64,000 nucleotides of DNA from Clostridia bacterium (lineage in GTDB: Bacteria; Bacillota; Clostridia; Christensenellales; Aristaeellaceae): positions 53,553-117,552 of the forward strand of contig JAFRLY010000046.1 in the NCBI GenBank assembly GCA_017431005.1, given 5' to 3'. Positions 51,444 to 60,811 of this stretch are shown here, piece by piece. Every line of letters starts with the position of its first letter. Within the stretch, counting starts at the first letter, position 1. The notes beneath the pieces are model-generated. The model did not search any database, was not told the origin of the DNA, and saw only the letters and a program-made list of their open reading frames with translations. The position numbers and the translations under genes are program-made.

Positions 51444-52006
51444 CAAGACTGCACCCCTTTCTGTCCTTTCTTATTTCTTATCATAATCAGATGAATAGCA
51501 TATCCGAGCATGCCACCAGAAACATTGCAAATCAGGTCATCCACATCACACCAGCCCATAGCTGTCAATAGTTGAATGAATTCCACTAAGCAGGATACCC
51601 CCAGGCATGTTAGTACGACTGTCCTGATACAGTTCTTTTCTTTTCCTCTCCACTCAGGCAGAAGATATCCCAGGGGAATGAACAACAGTATATTCAGAAA
51701 CGCTGTATGCAGCGGAATAAATGTTGTAAAGACATCGTTCCATTTTCCTGTGATGATTGCCGCTGCAATCTGTTTTATTTGGACCGGATAGCGAAGTGAT
51801 CTGAATACTGTATAGAATGGAATAAGATTCACTTTGCTCCCGGAAAACAGGGTTCTGGAAAAAAGAGTAAAATAGAGAAATCCCGAAGCATACAACACGG
51901 TAATAGCGCTCAAAACAAGTCTGTAAGCTCCGGCTATCCTTTTACCTGCATTAACAGCAAAGATTCCCCCTATGACCGATATTCCGGCCAGAATAATTCT
52001 GATCAT
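51443..52006 (-). CDS. VanZ-family membrane protein
   Basis: This 187-residue membrane protein has four to five hydrophobic segments. The family core is NILLFIPLGYLLPEW followed by LVEFIQLLTAMGWCDVDDLI and NVSGGMLGYAI. VanZ proteins confer low-level teicoplanin resistance in one case, and they are often found in exopolysaccharide clusters with unknown function. It overlaps the flippase gene by 4 bases (ATGA) and the aminotransferase gene by 1, so it belongs to the operon. Confidence 0.9.
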   Translation of the reverse strand: MIRIILAGISVIGGIFAVNAGKRIAGAYRLVLSAITVLYASGFLYFTLFSRTLFSGSKVNLIPFYTVFRSLRYPVQIKQIAAAIITGKWNDVFTTFIPLHTAFLNILLFIPLGYLLPEWRGKEKNCIRTVVLTCLGVSCLVEFIQLLTAMGWCDVDDLICNVSGGMLGYAIHLIMIRNKKGQKGVQS

Positions 52007-53469
52007 TTTTCTTCGTCTTTTTCTTTCCTAATCTGCTTATTTTTCAATAGTGTTTTTACATAGATCCATAAGTATCCAAAGGCTTCAACCTTGAATAATT
52101 TGCATCCTCCGATGTATATCGTAGCACCTAAGAGAATCTGTATTATCAAAACCGGAAAATCAGACAATTTCAGCAATGTTACAGGATAGATACATACTCC
52201 CATGCCAATGGAAATCAACAGTGATGGAACAATATCCCGAACCTGGTCCGAATAGCCATAATCCAGCAATTTCTTGTTTGGCCATGAATTAATAATCTGC
52301 GCCAAAACACTTTCAACCAGCAGACTATAAGCCAAAGCATATACCCCAAACCACATTGTTGTCAAAAGAAGGATCGTTCCCACTATCTTTTTGCTTATTT
52401 CCATCCGAAGATAAAGATTGCTTTTCCCCATCGCTTTGATAGCATTCAGATTGGCCGTATGAATCGGATAAAACAAAGCACAGATGCACATAATTCTCAT
52501 AAAAGGCACTGCCTCAATCCATTTTTCCGTCAAGATCAATCTGACCAGCGGCTGAGCACAGCATGCCAACCCGATCATGATCGGAGCCATCACACAAGTA
52601 CCAGTTTTGATTGCGCGCCTGGTCATCCCTTTCACCCTTAAACTGTCGTCCTGTTCCATAGACATGGTAGGCAGCAGAACACTGTCAATGGATGTAACTA
52701 TATTTGTTATGACCAGATTCGGAAACTGCTTTCCTCGATTGAAATACGCCAGTTCCTCTGAGGAGTACATTTTCCCAATAATAAGCTGTCGGATGTTGTT
52801 ATATACCGTATCCAGAAGAGCTGAAACAAGCAACTTAGAGCCATACGTAAAAAGAGTTCTCAACCGTGTAAATTGAAAAAGCCTTTGAGGTCTCCATTTC
52901 ACCGTAAACCATAGTACAATCGTGTCAACCGTAGTATTAAACAATTGCTGGGCAACCAGAGCCCAGATTCCCGCTCCCCGGTACGCCAAAAAAATGCCGA
53001 CAGCAGCAGCGCCAACCGTTCCACCCAAAGTGGCAAAAAAGAACTTCTTGAATTGCATTGTCCTGGAAACATATGCTTGTTGTACATTCTTAAGTCCGGA
53101 AATAATCAACGTCAAGCTTAAAACCCGGATCACCGGTATCAGAGAATGATTTTCATAAAATGCAGCAATAACAGGTGCTGCTAAATAAACAGCAATATAT
53201 AAAATGCAGCATACAGTCATATTGAAATAAAATACCGTTGAAAAATCGATATTATCTGCGTTTTTTTTCTGGATCAGGGCATTGGCCATTCCACTGTCAA
53301 TGAACACGTTCAATATAGTAATGAAAACGGTTATTAACGCAATATTTCCATAAACCTCTGGCTCCAAAAGCCTTGCGAGAATAACTGAAACCAGGAAAGT
53401 AACCAATTGGGCGCCAACCCGCTCCGCAAATCTCCAGAAAAAGTTGTTGACAACCTTTTTATTACTCAT
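52003..53469 (-). CDS. Wzx-type polysaccharide flippase
   Basis: This 488-residue membrane protein of the MATE/MVF superfamily has about 12 to 14 hydrophobic segments. It opens FWRFAERVGAQLVTFLVSVI and LARLLEPEVYGNIALI, as in the lipopolysaccharide biosynthesis/TuaB-like branch. It should move the lipid-linked repeat unit across the membrane to the polymerase. A basic, lysine-rich tail (KNKQIRKEKDEEK) ends in the cytoplasm. Its start abuts the stop of the GT2 gene. Confidence 0.92.
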   Translation of the reverse strand: MSNKKVVNNFFWRFAERVGAQLVTFLVSVILARLLEPEVYGNIALITVFITILNVFIDSGMANALIQKKNADNIDFSTVFYFNMTVCCILYIAVYLAAPVIAAFYENHSLIPVIRVLSLTLIISGLKNVQQAYVSRTMQFKKFFFATLGGTVGAAAVGIFLAYRGAGIWALVAQQLFNTTVDTIVLWFTVKWRPQRLFQFTRLRTLFTYGSKLLVSALLDTVYNNIRQLIIGKMYSSEELAYFNRGKQFPNLVITNIVTSIDSVLLPTMSMEQDDSLRVKGMTRRAIKTGTCVMAPIMIGLACCAQPLVRLILTEKWIEAVPFMRIMCICALFYPIHTANLNAIKAMGKSNLYLRMEISKKIVGTILLLTTMWFGVYALAYSLLVESVLAQIINSWPNKKLLDYGYSDQVRDIVPSLLISIGMGVCIYPVTLLKLSDFPVLIIQILLGATIYIGGCKLFKVEAFGYLWIYVKTLLKNKQIRKEKDEEK

Positions 53470-54441
53470 TCAATCAGCCTTCCTTTTCCCATGGCCGCAC
53501 GTTTTCTGCCATAGTTTTAGCAGCCATGGAGAATAGCATTGCAAAAACAGGATGAGCTGTTTTTTGGCTGGCAACGCTTTCCTCAAATCTGAAAAATCCC
53601 GGCTGTAAACAATTTTCGCTTTTCTTTCCATACCAGCTAACTGAAACTCATATTTTCTCAGTGCCTGACGGAAACTTTCAGAAAACTTGTGTCCCGTATC
53701 TTCATCGGCCATTTCCAGCATATCCATCATCATGTGTATATGCCGTATCATAACAGCTTGGTTTTTTTCCATACGCAATGTCCATGATTGTTCAGCTCCA
53801 CGGCGATAAGCGGATAAGGTCTCAGAAAGATACCAAATACCCCCCCGCATTGCCCCATGCATTTGCAATGCATAATCTATGCAGTATTTGGCGGCAAACC
53901 TGGCCGGAGCATGCAGCAGTTCCGCCCTGTAGAAAAGGGAATTGGTAGCAATAAAGTTTCCTCCACCGATAATAACCTGCTCCATGGTCAGGATTCCATC
54001 TCCCTGTCTCGGCTCGATTTTACTGATGACAGACTTATCAGATGCTTTGACCATATAAGCACTATGTGCACACATATCACACTCCGGGTGCGCCTCCATA
54101 GCATCAAATTGTTTTTGTAATTTATCTTCAGAAGTCCAATAATCATCTCCTTCACAAATAGCAAGGTATTTCCCCCGTGCTTTATTCCATAACGTAATAT
54201 ATGGAGAATTTCCCTTGGAATACTGGTTCTGTGTAAAGTACACCGGTTTGATTAATTCCGGGTATCTCTCCTCATAGCTGCGAATAATGTCCGCTGTCCC
54301 ATCTGTAGACGCATCATCACTGACCAACACCTCAAATAAGAAACTGGTTTTCTGTGTTACAAAGCCTTTGAGCGCATCTTCAATATAGATTTCTTGATTA
54401 TAAGCGCAGCAGATCACACTGACCATGATCTCAGTTCCCAC
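53470..54441 (-). CDS. GT2-family glycosyltransferase (copy A)
   Basis: This 323-residue cytosolic GT-A enzyme adds one sugar of the repeat unit. VSVICCAYNQEIYIEDALKG is the standard start; VLVSDDASTDGTADIIRSY binds the nucleotide, and YLAICEGDDYW carries the DxD-like metal motif (EGDD). The GTG at 54441 has GGAGGG 7 bases upstream and sits 22 bases after the preceding gene's stop. A longer reading would overlap that gene by about 80 bases. The C-terminal third is rich in charged helices. Sugar and linkage are unknown. Confidence 0.88.
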   Translation of the reverse strand: MGTEIMVSVICCAYNQEIYIEDALKGFVTQKTSFLFEVLVSDDASTDGTADIIRSYEERYPELIKPVYFTQNQYSKGNSPYITLWNKARGKYLAICEGDDYWTSEDKLQKQFDAMEAHPECDMCAHSAYMVKASDKSVISKIEPRQGDGILTMEQVIIGGGNFIATNSLFYRAELLHAPARFAAKYCIDYALQMHGAMRGGIWYLSETLSAYRRGAEQSWTLRMEKNQAVMIRHIHMMMDMLEMADEDTGHKFSESFRQALRKYEFQLAGMERKAKIVYSRDFSDLRKALPAKKQLILFLQCYSPWLLKLWQKTCGHGKRKAD

Positions 54442-54463
54442 ATTATATCCCTCCCCCGAGCAA

Positions 54464-55501
54464 TCATATGCATAATTTTTCGAACTGCTCAAAGCTATAC
54501 TCTTTGATCGTTTTCTCAATTTCAGCTTCTTCAGTTGCCTGCGCATGCATTTCCGGGTATAATTTGTTCAATCGAACAGCCATCACAGTAAAAGCAGCTT
54601 CCTGAATTATTCTTTCCATTCCCTTCAGGCGAACATGGTTCAGCCGAGTCTGTCGAAGTAGGTATCTGTAATAAAGGTCATCTGTATCTAAGCCTAGTTC
54701 TCTTCGATCCTCCATAAGGCGCAACGTAACCCACAACGAATCCAGGCTCTTGGAGCTGAATTCTGCCTTCTGTGTAATTGAATTTGGGTTCATCCTTCTC
54801 AGATAAACAACATCACGAATTCCAAAAATTGTCCTCGCTTGCGGGAAAACTACCTGGTGCATCAGGCTGTCTTCAAACCAATATCCTTCAGGAAACTGTA
54901 TCCTGTCAAATAGTTCCCTGCGGTAAATCTTGGTACACGCATGGCCAGTCAGATCATCCAACCAGGAATGAATAATGCCTTCAGCCTGAGAGTGTTTTCT
55001 TCGTAGCAAGGGAATACCTCTGAAATTGCAATAGCTCCCCGCCACAATATCCGCATGTTCCTTATCACACCTAGACACCAGAGATTCAACTGCGTTTTCT
55101 CCCAGAAGATCATCCGAATCAAGAAACAGGATATATTTTGATTGTGAATAAAGCAAACCGGTATTTCTGGCTCCGGATAATCCTCTATTATCCTGATGAA
55201 TAATAAGAGCGTTCTCTCGGTTCCGATATCGATCTATTAATTCACCGGTATGATCTTTTGAGCCGTCATCCACAAGAATCACACGGAATGGAAACTTTGT
55301 CTTCTGCCTAAAAACTGATTGTGCACAGCGAACAATATATTTTTCAGCATTATATGCGGGAATAATAATATCCACAAAGAAACTGTCATCTGGATTGGGA
55401 AGCGATTGTTTCCGAATGCAGGATTCGCCCTTGTCTTCATGTTTTTTCTGAAGCTTAGCTATACTCTGCCAATACTGATCATCCGATGGCTTTAAACCCA
55501 T
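54464..55501 (-). CDS. GT2-family glycosyltransferase (copy B)
   Basis: This 345-residue GT-A enzyme has a lead of about 40 residues before the catalytic start VDIIIPAYNAEKYIVRCAQS. VILVDDGSKDHTGELID and NRGLSGARNTGL follow, with the DxD motif in YILFLDSDDLL. The C-terminal half contains the GHACTKIYRRELFD segment common to capsule GT2 enzymes. Its start lies 23 bases inside the end of the polymerase gene, with AGGAAGGAG before the ATG. Donor sugar is not deducible. Confidence 0.9.
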   Translation of the reverse strand: MGLKPSDDQYWQSIAKLQKKHEDKGESCIRKQSLPNPDDSFFVDIIIPAYNAEKYIVRCAQSVFRQKTKFPFRVILVDDGSKDHTGELIDRYRNRENALIIHQDNRGLSGARNTGLLYSQSKYILFLDSDDLLGENAVESLVSRCDKEHADIVAGSYCNFRGIPLLRRKHSQAEGIIHSWLDDLTGHACTKIYRRELFDRIQFPEGYWFEDSLMHQVVFPQARTIFGIRDVVYLRRMNPNSITQKAEFSSKSLDSLWVTLRLMEDRRELGLDTDDLYYRYLLRQTRLNHVRLKGMERIIQEAAFTVMAVRLNKLYPEMHAQATEEAEIEKTIKEYSFEQFEKLCI

Positions 55502-56684
55502 AATTTACTCCTTCCTGATTCTCCAGCTTTTGTGTCTGATATGTCCGTGAAACAATCAGAATCATCATCATACAATTCCAGATCGGTTTATAGCACAACA
55601 GAGACAAAGAAATCATCATAATCAGATAACCCACATAAGAGCTGAGAACGAAGATATCATTCGTCTTCCAGGCTGCACGGATATAGGCCGCCTGCATCAT
55701 AACAAAAACTATTTCCCCAATTATTCCTACTGCCAGAAGGTGCTCAATCCATAGATTATGCGCTACCAGATGATTGTATTCATTCAGGTAAGCAACTGTC
55801 CCAAACCCATACCCAAAAAGCACCCTAAAGACACTTGAATTCGCAAACCTTTCCAACAGATAGCCCCAGATTTCGGATCTCCCGGTACTGCCGTTTTCTG
55901 CAATATATTCCGTAGTATAACGTTCTGCCACGCCCTCCGGCAACAATGACAAAACTGGCTTGTAAAGCAGCACAATAAACAAAACACCTGAAACAATCAT
56001 GACCACCATGGAAAAACTAATTCTTTTCCCCCTCATTAATCCGCAGAAAACGATTGTAACGCTGATACCTGCTAACGCAAGCAGCGCACCTCTGGATCCG
56101 GTCATCAAGGAAAACAGGATAATTGCACCAGAAGGAAGAATCATCAGTAAGTTCTTCTTCCTGATTGCCAAAGTCAGAAAATAGATATATGTAAAAAATA
56201 CATATCCATTTAGATAATTCTGATCCTGAACTGCGCCATTTATGCTCAGCGTTAACCGTCCAGCTGCACTGTAATCTGAAAGATACAGCGTGATCACTAT
56301 AGTGATGATGCCTCCAGCTGCCAGGCATTTCTTCAGAAAATCGATTTCTTCTGGGCTGTAGTCATACATACCTCCTGCGCAAATAACCACTGCAATATTA
56401 AGCAGAACACGTAGAAACTGCTTAAATGTCTCATCTCTGTTAATTGAATACAAATAACTGCATGCCAGCATAAAAACATATAGCAGAATCAGTAAAATTT
56501 GCACATTGATTTCCAGATCGCTGCGAAGCTTTATCAGCAAAATAGCGCCAACAGGAAGAATAATCATAATCCGCAGGATCGACCCAATTCCAAACATCGG
56601 GATAGAGTCAAACACCATAAGCATGAAATAAACGCCAAGGCAGACCGTAACAATACTGATCCCCTTTTTCTGTAACCCTTTCAT
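55479..56684 (-). CDS. Wzy-type O-antigen polymerase/ligase
   Basis: This 401-residue membrane protein has about ten to twelve hydrophobic segments. A stretch typical of O-antigen ligase/polymerase (PF04932-like) proteins is SLMTGSRGALLALAGIS near residue 190. Further on, GSTGRSEIWGYLLERF and VLFGYGFGTVAYLNEYNHLVAHN form the large outer loop, and NHLVAHNLWIEHL includes its histidine. It should join repeat units outside the membrane. The gene overlaps the next by 23 bases. Confidence 0.88.
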   Translation of the reverse strand: MKGLQKKGISIVTVCLGVYFMLMVFDSIPMFGIGSILRIMIILPVGAILLIKLRSDLEINVQILLILLYVFMLACSYLYSINRDETFKQFLRVLLNIAVVICAGGMYDYSPEEIDFLKKCLAAGGIITIVITLYLSDYSAAGRLTLSINGAVQDQNYLNGYVFFTYIYFLTLAIRKKNLLMILPSGAIILFSLMTGSRGALLALAGISVTIVFCGLMRGKRISFSMVVMIVSGVLFIVLLYKPVLSLLPEGVAERYTTEYIAENGSTGRSEIWGYLLERFANSSVFRVLFGYGFGTVAYLNEYNHLVAHNLWIEHLLAVGIIGEIVFVMMQAAYIRAAWKTNDIFVLSSYVGYLIMMISLSLLCYKPIWNCMMMILIVSRTYQTQKLENQEGVNYGFKAIG

Positions 56685-56705
56685 GCTCTTCCAGACTCCT
56701 CTCTA

Positions 56706-57797
56706 TCATACTTCCCCTGAGTTCGCTGCGTATCTCACATATAAATTGGTATACCTATTTGCAATTACCGATGAGTCATATTGCTGTACTTTTTCAAAAG
56801 ATTGTTTGCCCATCATTTCCCGCTTATCGGAATCCTGCATCAGCAAATTCAACGCCTCCGTCATCTGTTTGCAGTTTCCGGCCTGAACAAGCAAGCCATT
56901 CTCACTGACCAGGTCTTTTACGCCACCCACATCTGTGGAAACAATTGGAAGAGAAGCTGCCATAGCCTCCAAAATAACCAGTGGCAAGCCTTCGTATTCA
57001 GAACTCATCGCGAATACATCTGCTTTTGCATAGTAATCCTGGGTATTAGTAACACTTCCCTCAAAATGGACACTTTCATTTACCCCTTCTTTGAGTGCCA
57101 ATTGTTCCAATTCCCCGCGAAGGGACCCATCTCCCAATATATATAGTTCTGTTCGTTCGTTTTTCTTGTGTAATCTGGAAAACGCCCGAATCAAAAGCTG
57201 CTGATTTTTTTGGGCTGATAATCTGCCGACACTCAGGATAACAAAAGCATTTGTTTCCTTTTTTTTCGGCGTGGCGAAACGCGCCACATCTACTGGGTTA
57301 TAGATCAGCTCCGGATCCTGTTTAAGATGATAAAATGACTTTGTCAGGATTCTGATTTCTTTGGAGATCGCTACCGGCACAGCATGTCCTGTTTTATACA
57401 GCATTCTCATCAGAACCCTTTTAGGCCATATCAACTCATACCCGGGTATATTATGTACAGTATGAAGCATTTTTCGGTGTCTCATAATTACCCAGGGTGC
57501 ACTATATACACAACCTGACAAGTGAGTATGAACAATATCTGGATTAAAAAGATCCAATTCCCTGAAAAGCGACATCATTGCCGCAGCTGAAAATCCTAAA
57601 CCTTTTCCTAAATATCGGATCTTAATACCATGATCCAGAATCGCTTGTTCTAAATCGTTATGCTTTGCTTCTCCATAAATACATATAATCTCTGTCTCCA
57701 CAGATTCACAATTCAAATGAGAAGCGAGACGTGAGACCATAACCTGTGCCCCACCGTAAGAAAAATCCGGTAAAACAACTGCAACTTTTATTATCAA
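56706..57797 (-). CDS. GT4-family glycosyltransferase, normal domain order
   Basis: This 363-residue GT-B enzyme has the usual order: N-terminal domain with DFSYGGAQVMVSRLASHL and PDIVHTHLSGCV, then the C-terminal domain with FVILSVGRLSAQKNQQLL, LYILGDGSLRGELE and the E-x7-E motif in YEGLPLVILEAMAASLPIV. The start codon appears to be TTG with only a weak GAGAAG upstream, so the start is uncertain. It gives a useful reference for the reversed-order enzyme downstream in the same operon. Confidence 0.9.
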   Translation of the reverse strand: MIIKVAVVLPDFSYGGAQVMVSRLASHLNCESVETEIICIYGEAKHNDLEQAILDHGIKIRYLGKGLGFSAAAMMSLFRELDLFNPDIVHTHLSGCVYSAPWVIMRHRKMLHTVHNIPGYELIWPKRVLMRMLYKTGHAVPVAISKEIRILTKSFYHLKQDPELIYNPVDVARFATPKKKETNAFVILSVGRLSAQKNQQLLIRAFSRLHKKNERTELYILGDGSLRGELEQLALKEGVNESVHFEGSVTNTQDYYAKADVFAMSSEYEGLPLVILEAMAASLPIVSTDVGGVKDLVSENGLLVQAGNCKQMTEALNLLMQDSDKREMMGKQSFEKVQQYDSSVIANRYTNLYVRYAANSGEV

Positions 57798-57872
57798 TTC
57801 TTCTCAGTCCCCTTCCCTGAAGGATTTCATTAGCCAGTTTCGGTTAGATGAGAATCTTTTTCTTGTACACAT

Positions 57873-59453
57873 TCATCTGTCATCCAGATAAATTCGGAGA
57901 GAGATTTCCCCGGGTCCTTCATATTTAATTGCTTTGATTTCTGAGTAGTCTCCATATTCCGGTGCATATAAGTGCGCACATTCCGAAGCATTATCACAAT
58001 TCAATGAGTATTCAAGGGAAATCATAGGATGAAAAAAGCCAGTAAGCTGTCCCACCTTAGTTTCATCCGTAATAATCAGCTCATCACCGAAAAAAAAGCT
58101 CCGTTTGACCATTTGTCCTGCCTGATCTTTCATAATTGCTATCAGATGCATATCGTCCGACATTAATATATGTACGCTGCTTCTTTCTGCCAGACGAAAA
58201 ATACCCCAGCAGTGAGATTGCTCTTTCTGATTGATCATCACCGTATTATGCGCCGGAGTACTGCGAAAAAAGTCCCGCAGTTTTGTCTGATATGCATACG
58301 TGCCGCAGTTCACAACTGCCGGTACTCCATTCTTGAATAATTCAAAACTAAGAGCATCACAGTGCGCATGTCCCGGAATGTAGGAAGGGCCTGGCTGGCC
58401 GGCATCAATTATCAGTTTCCAAGGTCCTCTCTTATAGATATAATAACCTGCATTCGGAAGCTGTTTCTTAAAGTGCGGTTCAATCCCAAAATAACTGTAT
58501 GCTGCGGATACAAGTGTTTCGATACCTTTGGCCACATTATTTCCTGTATCATTAAATAAGGGAAGTCTTGAAGCAGATTCTTCCAGAGACCAGGCAGCAT
58601 CCAACATTGGCTGTAGATAAGATTCCAATTCTCTGTCTGCCTGCCCATACTCCCGAAGAGCTGAGGTTACTTTTAACAGTCCTTCCAAAATCAGATTATG
58701 GTACATCGGGCTAAGTTCATAATGCATGCCATCTTCCAGGATTTCCTCTTTGCATTCTTGTCGCAGTTCTTTTACAGAACGATATAGCATTTTTTCATCA
58801 CGGAAAAAAACTGAACATAGCACAAGCGCCTTTAAATTCTCAAAATAATGGTTTCCAAGAATGTCCTTTTCCAAATGCCTGGACAAATAGTCATATTGCT
58901 CATGCATGGAATGAATCATAACAGATTTAGAAGATATCGACAATTCATGCTCCGCCATACCATAAAAACCAATCCAATTGGTGAGACGCAGAGCAATTGT
59001 ATACGCCTCCCATCCAGGTCCTTTCCTTGCAGACGGATTCTGTCTGATCCAACAGTCTATCAGTCTGTCCGCTTGCTTTAGATATCTTTCATCCTGCGCT
59101 CTCAAATAAGCATTCCAGAGAGGAAATAAAAACTCAAAATAATGCAAATTAAAATTCCAAAGCGGTGTTTCATCAGGATTTTCCCATCTGTTTTCTGGAT
59201 TTAGCAAACAGGTTCTGTGTAAGAATGTAAAAGTATCGTGCATCAGTTCTTCTGTGGAGAAACGTGATAAAAACACGGGATCAAGATCTAATATATATAA
59301 AGGCGGAATCGGAAATACATTATTACTGAAGCATACTTTGCATCCTAGGCTGCATTGTAATCCCGCCCATTTAGCTCCCCTTCTGATAACTTGACTTGGT
59401 TTCATTTGGGTAACTGTAGCCGCATAAAGCTGCATTTTCTTAAAAATATGCAT
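57873..59453 (-). CDS. Heparinase II/III-family protein
   Basis: This 526-residue protein has a helical (alpha/alpha) toroid (about residues 70-330, with FNLHYFEFLFPLW) and a C-terminal beta-sandwich containing YIPGHAHCDALSFELFKNG and STPAHNTVMIN, both typical of the family. Such enzymes cleave uronic-acid polymers by beta-elimination. No signal peptide is visible, so either it acts inside or is exported in another way. Proteins of this type are frequent in capsule clusters with a UDP-sugar dehydrogenase. The ATG at 59453 lies 4 bases after the chain-length gene's stop; an ATG ten codons earlier lacks a ribosome binding site. Confidence 0.85.
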   Translation of the reverse strand: MHIFKKMQLYAATVTQMKPSQVIRRGAKWAGLQCSLGCKVCFSNNVFPIPPLYILDLDPVFLSRFSTEELMHDTFTFLHRTCLLNPENRWENPDETPLWNFNLHYFEFLFPLWNAYLRAQDERYLKQADRLIDCWIRQNPSARKGPGWEAYTIALRLTNWIGFYGMAEHELSISSKSVMIHSMHEQYDYLSRHLEKDILGNHYFENLKALVLCSVFFRDEKMLYRSVKELRQECKEEILEDGMHYELSPMYHNLILEGLLKVTSALREYGQADRELESYLQPMLDAAWSLEESASRLPLFNDTGNNVAKGIETLVSAAYSYFGIEPHFKKQLPNAGYYIYKRGPWKLIIDAGQPGPSYIPGHAHCDALSFELFKNGVPAVVNCGTYAYQTKLRDFFRSTPAHNTVMINQKEQSHCWGIFRLAERSSVHILMSDDMHLIAIMKDQAGQMVKRSFFFGDELIITDETKVGQLTGFFHPMISLEYSLNCDNASECAHLYAPEYGDYSEIKAIKYEGPGEISLRIYLDDR

Positions 59454-59457
59454 ATGT

Positions 59458-60792
59458 TTATAATTCCCTATCCGACACCACAATCAGTCCTATAATTCTG
59501 CAGCCCATAGCTTTGAATTTCTCCAGTTGCCCTCGCAGAATATCCTTACGGGTAATACCCAAATGTACTGTAATAATAATATTCTTTACATATTTATATA
59601 ATGATTCCTGAACTTCTTTTTCTCTAATCGGTTCAGTATTCAGCAGAACATATTCATAACTCGTCTCCACTTCTTTCAATAGATTCATCATTTTTTCAGA
59701 TGAAAGAAGATCTTCAGGGTTTGGGGATGGTGTACCTGAAGTAATCACATTCAAATCTGCTCCATAATGCTGAATACAGTTTTCTATCGGAAGCTGTCCA
59801 ATCAACATATTCGATACTCCAGGTTTATTATGCAATCCTGAGACTTCAGCTATTTTCTGATGTCTCAAATCACAATCCATAAGCAGGACAGAATAATTGC
59901 AGGAAGCAAGTCCTGCCGCAAGATGAGCCGTTGCTGTACAAATCTCATCCCCCGGTAGAATGCCAGCAAGCAAGATCTTTTTACATTGACTTTCAGGCAG
60001 ACTAAAAATGACGTTCTCTTCAATTGATCTGGGCTCCTTCTGAATTCCTCCTTCTTTGCTTTTGTGCGTCGTTTCATCCTTCTTTCTTTTTTTAGAATTC
60101 CCTTTCTCTAATTGAAGTACGCCAAGCAGCGGAGCACCCAAAGAAAGCACATCCTGTTCCTTTATTCTGGTATCAAATATTTCCATAATAAGAATTGCCA
60201 TTACCGACAAAAAGGTTCCGATCACAACACCCAATAATACTGCTTTACTGTTACTGGGGGAAGAGCGTTTATCTGGTACTTTCGCCTCGCTGAACACCTT
60301 GACAGACGCTCCGGCTTCAACTCTTTTCATTAAGCCGGGAGCTAAATCAGCTACTGTATTTGCAAGCATAGCTGCTTCCTCAGGATTACCTGCTGTAACT
60401 GAAACCACAAGAATATTGGTGTTTTCTATCTCAGAAACCTGAACCATCTGCTGCAGAGTCTCTGCATCATAGTCAACTCCGGACGCTGCAATGACTCCCT
60501 GCATAGTTTCTTCACTTCGAAGAATTGTTGAACAGGTATACATCAGCATCATGGACGCATTGAGATCATTGGTAGTGATATTACGAGGCTCAGCTGACTC
60601 AGAAGCATTACTGATATATAACGTTGCAGCAGCTTTATAAGTCGGTGATACCATCGTTCGCGTCCAAATGAATAACGCTGCTCCGCCGATTACAGCCGCA
60701 ATGATGATTATCCAGACCTTCTTAAATAAAAGCCGTGCTACAGCTGTCAGGCTAATCTCTCGTCGTCCGTTTTTTTCCTTAATAATATCCAT
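59458..60792 (-). CDS. Chain-length protein fused to a degenerate BY-kinase domain
   Basis: This 444-residue protein has the Wzz layout: N-terminal membrane segment WIIIIAAVIGGAALFIW, outer domain, then VLLGVVIGTFLSVMAILIM as second segment near residue 190. It continues into a Wzc/CpsD-like tyrosine-kinase domain whose motifs are damaged. Walker A reads PGDEICT (residues 280-286) instead of PGEGKST, losing the lysine. Walker B reads VLLNTEP with Asn385 for aspartate. Walker A' LLMDCDLR is intact. No C-terminal tyrosine cluster exists. It should still control chain length as a co-polymerase. The ATG at 60792 has GGAGAG 6 bases upstream. Confidence 0.88.
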   Translation of the reverse strand: MDIIKEKNGRREISLTAVARLLFKKVWIIIIAAVIGGAALFIWTRTMVSPTYKAAATLYISNASESAEPRNITTNDLNASMMLMYTCSTILRSEETMQGVIAASGVDYDAETLQQMVQVSEIENTNILVVSVTAGNPEEAAMLANTVADLAPGLMKRVEAGASVKVFSEAKVPDKRSSPSNSKAVLLGVVIGTFLSVMAILIMEIFDTRIKEQDVLSLGAPLLGVLQLEKGNSKKRKKDETTHKSKEGGIQKEPRSIEENVIFSLPESQCKKILLAGILPGDEICTATAHLAAGLASCNYSVLLMDCDLRHQKIAEVSGLHNKPGVSNMLIGQLPIENCIQHYGADLNVITSGTPSPNPEDLLSSEKMMNLLKEVETSYEYVLLNTEPIREKEVQESLYKYVKNIIITVHLGITRKDILRGQLEKFKAMGCRIIGLIVVSDREL

Positions 60793-60811
60793 CCAATACT
60801 CTCCAATCAAA

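Noticed and set aside
53470-54546. A longer N terminus for GT2 copy A
   Set aside because: The extension is a basic stretch overlapping the previous gene; the GTG at 54441 has a strong GGAGGG site at ideal spacing and directly precedes the glycosyltransferase start.
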